Source: Acanthaster planci (Eukaryota > Echinodermata > Asteroidea > Valvatida > Acanthasteridae). Taken from it: a DNA stretch of 64,000 nt. Position 1 is the stretch's first letter. Each line of letters starts with the position of its first letter. Positions 57,027 through 64,000 of the stretch are shown here, one piece after another. The notes under the pieces were generated by a model. The model was not told where the DNA came from. It ran no database searches and was given only the letters and a program-made list of their open reading frames with translations. The stretch lies in contig NW_019091571.1 of NCBI RefSeq assembly GCF_001949145.1, positions 368,005-432,004 on the forward strand, read 5' to 3'. The position numbers and the translations under genes are program-made.

Positions 57027-57145
57027 GACTTGACCTGATGGACTTGGCACAGATATACTCGGTAGACATGGACATTGGGCGTAAGGCTGTGTTCTTGAAA
57101 CGGAAGTTGACAGAAATGCAGGATGCATTTACAGCCATGGAAAAG
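57027..57145 (+). CDS. ECH1: ECH1 exon (LDLMDLAQ...FTAMEK)
   Basis: The acceptor is CTAACAG|GA and the donor is GAAAAG|GTACTA, from phase 1 to phase 0. It encodes LDLMDLAQIYSVDMDIGRKA then VFLKRKLTEMQDAFTAMEK, equivalent to human ECH1 IDLMDMASDILQ through the YQETFNVIER helix. This segment forms part of the acyl-CoA pocket in crotonase-fold enzymes. Confidence 0.93.
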
Positions 57146-57943
57146 GTACTATCAGGGTTGTTAAGTAATATCAGCTTTTATTCAATGAAGGGCCTGGAGT
57201 CTGGGTACTGTTCGTTCCCGTTGGACAACAAAGAATGAGGCTGGAGGCTGGTACCTGAATGTGATTGCTGGTATGCACTTGGCGCCTGTTTGAGTGCCCA
57301 TTATGTGGGGGCTTGGCCGTTCTAGTTTATTGAGGAATTCCTCATGAGTGTTTCTTCATAGCATCTACGGGCAGATAATTGGGGTTGATAGTTCAGGTAT
57401 TCAAAATTTAACCATGATTTTACTTTGTATCAATCACCCATATTGTGCACTTGTACGTGTATATCTTTGTGACAGACAATTGTTGAATATTTGTTTTTAA
57501 AAATGAACATGTTTTGTGTGATGCTGTAGCTAGTCCTGTTTGTATTTTTTGTATTGATTTATGTAATGCTTACGCATGCAATTCAGCTCTTGGGATTTAG
57601 GGTTTTTATTAAATGAAATAAACCATTTATAATGATGTAATAATATTTCTGTGTATGTCAAAGAGGAGCAAGACACATTCCCTCATCCTTAATGCCAAGG
57701 CTGTGAGTTTGGCCAGATTTCTGGAGTTGGCCCCAAAATTGTGGTCTTTTAGAGATATATCCATCAGGTTTCGCTGCTTCTTAAGCACCTTGTAAAAAAA
57801 AACACTAAGTGCCTAAAGCTATATCTGGTATGTTATTCAATACCTGGAAATGTCAGTGTTTTTTTATTGTTACAACTGTCTGACTGGATGTTTGGTGATT
57901 TCTCCTCATTCTCCAATCTCACCTGCTGTGTTTTTCTTTGCAG
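57146..57943. other. Intron, no gene seen
   Basis: No feature was recognised. An AATAAA at 57616 is intronic and probably unused. Confidence 0.5.
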
Positions 57944-58057
57944 AGTCTGAAGCCTGTCATCTCCGCAGTCCATGAGGCCTGCATAGGTGCAGGGTTGGAA
58001 ATGATCACTGCTTGTGATATGCGGCTGTGCACTCAAGATGCCTGGTTCCAAATCAAA
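57944..58057 (+). CDS. ECH1: ECH1 exon with oxyanion-hole and active-site region
   Basis: The acceptor is TTCTTTGCAG|AG, the donor is ATCAAA|GTAAGC, phase 0-0, 38 codons. It encodes SLKPVISAVHEACIGAGLEM then ITACDMRLCTQDAWFQIK. The oxyanion-hole loop reads CIGAGLEM where human has CIGGGVDL, so the residue aligned to active-site Asp176 of the rat enzyme is glutamate here, a conservative change. Confidence 0.95.
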
Positions 58058-58760
58058 GTAAGCTGACTGTGGTTGATATGTTTGAAATTGATAGAGAGAG
58101 TAATGGGATTGATCAGATACGTGTAGGCCTGTTCACAGATGACAGGTAGGTAGGAGAGATTTCAAGCTCTGTAGAAAACCAGGCATACAAAGAGGCCCTA
58201 TTCGTGGGGACCCAATTTCAGTCATATTCCCCAATGTAGTGTATTTATTTGAAAATATGTTAAATTAAAAGGACCAGACTATATTCTACGCTTTCATTCC
58301 GACCTCCAAAATCATCTGGTACCATCCCATTACGGGTTCCAAATTTACACTGTATGTTCAGGAATATGACTGAAACAGGGGACACCGCGAATATGGTCTA
58401 TTTTGATGTCACCAGTACCTACACGCAGGCCTATTGTGATTTACTTGCTTAACTGGCAAGTGTCTCTTACATGTAAGTCTCCCAAATTCAGGCTGTGTCT
58501 GAATTACTTGACTATGGCTAGAAACAGTGTGTATGTCTATGGAAGGAGCTAGCCAGTGGCTGCAGAAAATTTACCATAGATATGTGTTGTTGCTAGCCGT
58601 AGCCAAGTACTGTAGTTTGGACGTCGGCTTGCATGGTCCTAGCTCTGTTTTTACATCAACTAGACATCACTTGGGGAGTTGATGGGAAACTTCAGCTGGA
58701 CCATTTCTTATTTCTCAACTCAGTTTTTCTCAGACTTTGTTCTCCAATGTATGTCCCTAG
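58058..58760. other. Intron, no gene seen
   Basis: No feature was recognised. Confidence 0.5.
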
Positions 58761-58903
58761 GAAGTGGAAATGGGACTTGCTGCAGATATTGGCACACTTC
58801 AAAGATTCCCCAAGATCATTGGCAATGACAGTTGGTTGAGAGAGATCATCTACACAGCTAGGAAGTTTAGCAGCGATGAGGCCCGAGAGAAAGGATTTGT
58901 CAG
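58761..58903 (+). CDS. ECH1: ECH1 exon with catalytic Glu/Asp (EVEMGLAADIGT)
   Basis: The acceptor is GTCCCTAG|GA and the donor is TGTCAG|GTCAGT, from phase 0 to phase 2. It encodes EVEMGLAADIGTLQRFPKII then GNDSWLREIIYTARKFSSDE and AREKGFV. The first glutamate aligns to Glu196 and the aspartate of AADIG to Asp204, both catalytic in rat ECH1, and both are kept. Asp198 is glutamate. Confidence 0.95.
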
Positions 58904-59077
58904 GTCAGTGAAACAAAGAGTCTGTACTTGGAAGCCAAACTTGGAACACTGTTTTTATGAAAGAAGAGGTTCAATTTAATTTCAATAACTCACACTTCAG
59001 ATTTCTGAACGAATTTTGTTGTTAAGGCTTGCACAGTTTTGTTCAGTGGGCATATTTGTGTCATCTTTTCTCCATAG

Positions 59078-59228
59078 TGGTGTCTTTGAGACAAGAGAAG
59101 CTATGCTTGAGGGCGCTTTGGATATAGCCACCCTAATTGCAAGCCGTAGTCCCATTGCTGTGCGGACGTCCAAGGCCAGCGTCTTGTTCTCTAGGGACCA
59201 CAGTGTAGCTGATGGTCTCCATGATGTG
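59078..59228 (+). CDS. ECH1: ECH1 exon (GVFETREAM...SVADGLHDV)
   Basis: The acceptor is TTTTCTCCATAG|TG and the donor is GATGTG|GTAAGA, from phase 2 to phase 0. It encodes GVFETREAMLEGALDIATLI then ASRSPIAVRTSKASVLFSRD and HSVADGLHDV. The SRDHSVA motif is nearly invariant in ECH1. Confidence 0.94.
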
Positions 59229-60080
59229 GTAAGATAATCTTGGTTTGATTGACAGTTGTCAAAACCTAAGAGGGGGGTGGATCCAGCGATGTAAATGCGG
59301 GGGTGAGGGGATGACAGATGACATTTAGAGAAATATCAGCCCTAAAACCTTCGAACCCATGGGTAATGTAGTCCAAGTACTTCTTGACATATTTTTGCGA
59401 TAATATTTGTCTTGTAGAACTAACAAAATGAAAAAGTTTGGGATTTTTTTCTGTAGGAGGTCTGCTATTAACCCTGAATCTTTTTGTGCTTGCATGTATG
59501 GTTATTTATCAGGGAAGCTGACTCCCCCCCCCCAAAAAAGAGTGAAATCTTCTTGTGCCTTTTTCTACATTGTGAATAAATAAGGTTGAAAAGAGAAAAA
59601 CTTTGAAGCTTTGTGAGAATTTTGTTTTCAGTATGTGTGTATTGCATTTGACTGTCAACATCAGATAATGCTGTGTTTGCTCCCAGTTAATCAGTTGGGA
59701 CTTAAAAAAGTCTTAGATAATTTTCCCCTCCCAGCCTTTGGAGAAAGAAAGGCATATTTAGGGAATATCTTCATGGAAATGTTCCCGTCTACACTAGAGC
59801 GTTCCTTTCAGGACCACTGTGAGTTCCGTTTTGGGATTTGCAGTGTTCCTTTTGTCACGGTGTTCTCCCTGAGGATAAACTGTTCCTATTTAAGAATTTG
59901 CATTAATGTTGTTAAGCTGTTTCCAATAAAAACAACAGGTGTTACCAATGGAACAGGCAGCATTATCCTCGGAACATTTTTAAGCATTCAAATTTTAATG
60001 AAACTCCCTTAAGTGAATAGAACATAGTGGATTATTTGATAAATTGTCTTACTATTGACCTGTCTTTGTTTTTATTGCAG
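59229..60080. other. Intron, no gene seen
   Basis: No coding feature was recognised; an open stretch at 59635-60012 has no splice signals and no recognisable similarity. Confidence 0.5.
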
Positions 60081-60176
60081 TCAACGTGGAATGCCAGCAT
60101 GTTGCAGAGTGAAGATTTGATGAAGGCAATCTCAGCAGCTATGCAGAAGACTGAACCCACATTTTCAAAGCTGTAA
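60081..60176 (+). CDS. ECH1: ECH1 terminal exon with peroxisomal SKL signal
   Basis: The acceptor is TTTTATTGCAG|TC, phase 0, with the stop TAA at 60174. It encodes STWNASMLQSEDLMKAISAA then MQKTEPTFSKL. The C-terminal SKL is a canonical type-1 peroxisomal targeting signal, conserved in vertebrate ECH1, which is also mitochondrial through its N-terminus. Confidence 0.96.
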   Translation, partial: STWNASMLQSEDLMKAISAAMQKTEPTFSKL

Positions 60177-60784
60177 TTTCACTGCAATACTGAATCAATA
60201 TGTTGCCATAGCAACTGAAATAGTTCGTTTGTATCCATTGGTCAGTGTATGGGAACTAGTGAACCAGATACAATTTGTTTGCGCATCAAGGCAGATAGGG
60301 TTAACACTTCCAAATGTGTTTGCCTATTATTTGTGGAGCTCTTGGCTGCAAAAGGGCATCGGTAATGCACCAAACCTGCTTGACATTTTATTATGTAAGC
60401 TTTTGCTGTAAGGGAAGTGAGCGTTCCTTTTGTGGTAAACTACCACAACTATCGAAGTGGCTCACAGTTATGATTTGTGGTTCATAATGAGTTTTACTTG
60501 TCCTTGATCTCTATTTTTTCATAAGTCGAGATTTAAAATTACAAATGTCTCTCAAATACCCTTAGTTTTGAGAGGGTTATACAGGGAAATACAGAGATGG
60601 TTTTATTTCCATTTATTTTTTGGAGTACCAAGCACTTTCAGTGTAGTTAAAGACAGGTAATGAACAGCACACAAAACAAGCAGAAGAAAATGTTTGAGTT
60701 TCATATTAGGTTTACTTTCAAAAGTTTAGAATCAAAATACTTTACAACCAAATGGTCATTTACAGTAACTTTTGCAAGGCAGAT

Positions 60785-60838
60785 GATTTGGAAGGTATGT
60801 ATGATTTGGAAGGTTTGGATGATTTGGAAGGTATGCTT
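60785..60838 (+). repeat. 18-bp tandem repeat, three units
   Basis: GATTTGGAAGGTATGTAT-like units start at 60785, 60803 and 60821. Confidence 0.85.
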
Positions 60839-61355
60839 GACTTAAATACATGTAATTGATTACATGTAATTAGTTAAGTGGTACCACTGTGTTGCAGGAT
60901 GTCAAACATCAAATGTAACAACTTGAAAAATGTTCCAATGAATATCTTAGGTTTGCAATTTGTTATTGACAATAATGTCATAATAATGTAATTGTTCCAA
61001 GGTATGTAAAATAACAGTTTGAGTAAATTGGTTTTTCTGTTAGTACACGCTGTGTTTTAAGGAGATATTTTATTTTCCTCAGAAATCATTGTCTAATTGT
61101 TTTGCTCTGTTCACTGTAATTTTGGTGCAAAAACTCAGAATTCTCTGCTCATGTTATAAGTGCAGAAAATCTGTGCTTGTACTGAGCACAGAAAGCCTTT
61201 CGAAATTCCACGGTTACTCAGACCCCCTGATAGGTTGTACATTGTTGCTTGTAATGTGTGGCATTTGAGCATGAATTTTTTCAAATTATTCAGTTTTGAA
61301 ATGCAGCTGAGGTACAGGAATGGAAACATATAGTTTGCAGCTCTGAATCAGAGTA

Positions 61356-61361
61356 AATAAA
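61356..61361 (+). terminator. Candidate ECH1 polyadenylation signal
   Basis: AATAAA about 1.2 kb after the stop, followed by AGTGCTTG and T-rich sequence. Transcript ends are needed to confirm. Confidence 0.3.
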
Positions 61362-62241
61362 GTGCTTGAATGGAAACCTGAGTGATTTTTTGAATGGATT
61401 CAACTCTTCAAATTCTCTTTTTTTCATGGGTGAGTTTAAATTATTCTTCCCTATTGTTGACTTTGATGACTTTGATTCCATGGGTAAATTGACCCTTGCC
61501 CAAACCTATTAACTGTATAGAAACAATAACCCTGTGTTGACAGTGATCGCTTTTTTAAATGCTACGAATGTTGAACTTGTTTCTCCCTATGTTCATTAAA
61601 TTGACTTTAGAATTCCCAACTATTTTGAACCTCATCAAACTCCTCACAAGGTTTGACATTATCAAGCCATGTCCCAAACCAACTGGTTGTGGCCATTAGC
61701 AGCCACAGTAATTCACACATTTATGGGAAGTGGTTACATATGCTATGATATCATGTCATCAGGACCTCATCACAGAACCAGAGTCTGAAATCTCCAGCAA
61801 TGCAAGTCAGTTTCTCTTGTATAGTTCCATGCAACAAAGTAACAATGCTGTAAAAAGTTGTGACTCTAGGCTCGATCCGCTTCCTGACTTTCAAATGAAT
61901 GAATTCTGTGAGAAAAGTTTCTGCTGTTTTGCAAGATCCATCATCTTTTTAATAGCTTCATGTTTTATGTTACGGAGGAGGCCAAAATGCCTCATTACTG
62001 AAATTATATGTTGGTCAGTCAGTAACTTTAGAAGTAGTATATTTGCCTATCAATGCAAATAAAAAACACAAACCAGACTAGCATAAAAAATCCCAGGAAA
62101 AATGTAAAGAAGAGGTCATTGACAAAGCGTTTATAATTCAGTAAGTAATCAACTGGCAGTTCAGTATACAGAACACAAAAAGTCTTGAACCTCCGTGCAA
62201 TCAAAGAGCTCCTCTGGTCAGGCAATCACCTTCGCCACTTC

Positions 62242-62298
62242 GTCAGCACCAAAGATCGTATAGCGCCGCTATACGAACTTGGGTTCTTTGGTCAGCAC
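62242..62298. mobile_element. Tiny hAT-like foldback element with 8-bp target duplication, copy 2
   Basis: A 41-bp core (62250-62290) starts CAAAGATCGTATAGCGCCGC and ends GGGTTCTTTG, with inner palindrome CGTATAGCG/CGCTATACG. It is flanked by GTCAGCAC on both sides (62242-62249 and 62291-62298). It is related to the copy at 48534-48566; an 8-bp duplication with CAAAG-type ends is characteristic of hAT transposons. Confidence 0.82.
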
Positions 62299-64000
62299 TA
62301 CCTGAAAACACGTGTAGGAGTTGTGTAAGTACTGTACGTACGTCTCGACTGCACGACTTCGACACTGCTACTGCAGGTACCCGGGCCGCCTTGTGTACGT
62401 AATGTCTAGCACCACTAGCACTGTACATGTACATGCACTTGAAGTTGGTTAAAGAATATGGCATTAAGATCGTGTCAAAAAGCGTTATTTCAAGTTCTGC
62501 AAAGGAGAGTCTGCGGTATGTAGGCCTATTCACTGGTAGTGATACAGCAGCGTTCTGTTATTTTGCAGATTTTATTCTCGGCATGCTCGCGCTCGGATAT
62601 GAACTGAGCAAGCCAGAGTCTGAGCAAGGCTCTGTACAGTGTGGAGCGTGCGACGGAAGTTGGCCTGTGTAACGTTGGGTGGCGCTCCACCGCTGTATCG
62701 CATATCGGCGCGGCGGGCCTGCAGCTATGCCAGCTTGCCCGGCAGGGTCGCCGGTCGCCTGCTGCTCGAGTACAAACAGTGACTGTGCGTCTTAATAATG
62801 ATTTCATCGCCTTTTTAAACATTTGGAAGTGGTATGACCTCATCCTCCAGCATAAATCTGCAAGTTCAAGTCTTTACCTGCATTTTCCGCTATAGACCCC
62901 CCTCGTACATGGCGTATGACGTTACATTCTAGGCAATTTCTCTAGCTCCAGTAAACCATTTGTGCAAAGAATAGCCTCTGATTCCGCCTTAATGCAAGAG
63001 GTCCATTTTGGCATTACCTCCAGAACTGTGGGGTCCGACATCTGCCCCCCTCCCTTAAGTGGGGAGCGGGGCGGACGTTGGACCCCACAGTTCTGGGAGT
63101 AGTTTGGGGTCCCATCATGGGTGCTGTCAATTCCTCAGCGACCCTCGTATTGTTTTTATTCACCCTGTTTTTTCATGTTTTTACTTCATTTGTTTAAATT
63201 GTTCATCCCCTTTGATAAAATAAATAAAATGAGAAATGTGAAAAGTTTTTGCAAGTTGCTGTCATGTGTATCAGTCCAAAATCACTTTTAAGCTTTGCTG
63301 CTGTTATCATTTCATGTTTGTTGATGGAGAAAGTAAATGAAAATTTCCTTAGCCACAGTTAAGGACTGCAAAAAAGTTATCACATGATCATGTATGAGAA
63401 TGTTAAAACAGCAATAATTAGGGTCGCAGTTAATCAAATTATTTAACAGTTATTATGCTGGAAATTTTATTTTTTACATTTTGGCATATCCCCTATAGTC
63501 TGCTCTGGGTTGGTGTTATGGTTTAAGGTCAAATGTTCTCTTTAGAAAGTGTTATAATGGGCCCAAAACTCCTGACTTTTTGCACATTTGAGGACCCTGG
63601 GTAGCCTAAAGAAGCGATAGACAGTATTGACCATTGTGCTCGCATGGCGGAATCGACCACTGGCCGTTGATTTGGCTTTTTCGGCCCAGGGTTTGACCAG
63701 TAAGATTTCAGCGGGTGCTGCTGCCCCAACGCCTGTAGCCTAACCATGTAGGCCCACCACTTAGCTTTGGCCAAGGCCCGCTTGGCTCAAGGTTTCCAGC
63801 GCCCTGCCTGGGATGGGCGGATGCCCCACCACTTCATTCTCTGCCTGTTGCTTGTCTCATGGATGCCCAGGTGGGGCCCCGAGTCGCGCCACACCTCTCA
63901 TCCCTCAACTGTGGACAGTGGGGCCCTGCTACCCTAGGTGGGGGGGGGGCGGTAGATTTGGCTACGCTATATATTTTCTACAATGGGTCCGTGTTGGTCT
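62299..64000. other. Repeat-rich distal flank
   Basis: Contains a segment repeated from 51378-51438 (62461-62526), a CpG-richer stretch at about 62570-62770, a long hairpin (63020-63096) and a GC-rich tail from 63640 that resembles no known gene. No coding exon was recognised. Confidence 0.45.
63020..63096. repeat. 77-nt foldback with 20-bp arms
   Basis: Left arm CCAGAACTGTGGGGTCCGAC (63020-63039) pairs with right arm GTTGGACCCCACAGTTCTGG (63077-63096) with a single G-T wobble. The interior is also partly self-complementary (C-rich then G-rich). It may be a small non-autonomous element; no target duplication was established. Confidence 0.85.

Larger units (their letters stand above)
54238..60176 (+). 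other. ECH1: ECH1 gene (span of recognised exons)
   Basis: The gene for delta(3,5)-delta(2,4)-dienoyl-CoA isomerase, a crotonase-fold enzyme of unsaturated fatty-acid beta-oxidation in mitochondria and peroxisomes. Recognised exons follow the vertebrate ECH1 protein from the NYDYETL region to the terminal SKL. Two exons are present twice. One copy set plus the five later exons gives 292 residues; human ECH1 has 328, so an N-terminal presequence exon of about 35 residues is missing or lies upstream. Confidence 0.92.
60177..62241. other. ECH1 3' UTR and flank
   Basis: 3' UTR of uncertain length. Contains an 18-bp tandem repeat (60785-60838), an AATAAA at 61356-61361, and a short segment repeated from 50859-50910 (62072-62120). 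No gene was recognised. Confidence 0.5.

Noticed and set aside
1-64000. CRISPR arrays, operons, phage or bacterial features
   Set aside because: The DNA is clearly intron-bearing animal sequence; the tandem arrays lack spacer structure.

Overview
This window is animal nuclear DNA. Coding sequence is split by GT-AG introns of hundreds to thousands of bases, spacer DNA is AT-rich, and there are many degenerate mobile-element relics. CpG is scarce except near one probable promoter. The palindrome TACATGTA is very frequent, and there is a tRNA-derived SINE, decayed non-LTR reverse transcriptases and many tiny foldback elements. Together these suggest a marine invertebrate deuterostome such as an echinoderm, hemichordate or amphioxus. 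That placement is an inference from style and is not proven. Assembly gaps lie at 30616-31215, 53970-54036 and one base at 55143.

Region 1 (about 182-38155, + strand) is the 3' part of a synaptotagmin-14/16-type gene. The conserved 3' end is complete: one exon for the whole C2A domain (33091-33501) and three exons for C2B (35025-35235, 37298-37413, 37958-38155), ending in the WHxL motif and a stop. Upstream, one exon encodes a transmembrane helix plus a cysteine-rich juxtamembrane stretch (182-349) and the next an acidic linker (2474-2632). Five further open blocks (from 10464, 14889, 18036, 23920 and 27965) each open with an ATG and close with a phase-1 splice donor, and a small phase 1-1 cassette lies at 12352-12450. 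They look like alternative first exons giving one C2A-C2B core different N-termini: transmembrane, myristoyl/palmitoyl-like, cysteine-rich or soluble acidic. The C2 loops lack the calcium-binding aspartates, as in vertebrate SYT14/16.

Region 2 (38156-44481) is the 3' UTR and spacer, with foldback elements and no recognised gene.

Region 3 (44482-50697, - strand) holds two head-to-tail short-chain dehydrogenases of the retinol dehydrogenase 11-14 type. Each has its main coding region in one exon and both have intact catalytic motifs. A CpG-rich, CGATCG-rich probable promoter for the first lies near 47140-47520, and a reverse-transcriptase relic lies between the genes.

Region 4 (50698-54237) is repeat-rich: a LINE reverse-transcriptase relic carrying a nested 68-bp foldback insertion with a 9-bp target duplication, then unassigned DNA.

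Region 5 (54238-60176, + strand) is ECH1, the delta(3,5)-delta(2,4)-dienoyl-CoA isomerase, ending in the peroxisomal signal SKL. Two early exons are present twice in a roughly 1.1 kb tandem duplication next to assembly gaps. The duplicated coding unit is 255 bp, so it keeps frame.

Region 6 (60177-64000) is 3' UTR followed by repeats, including a second copy of a tiny hAT-like element with 8-bp target duplications, and a long hairpin.
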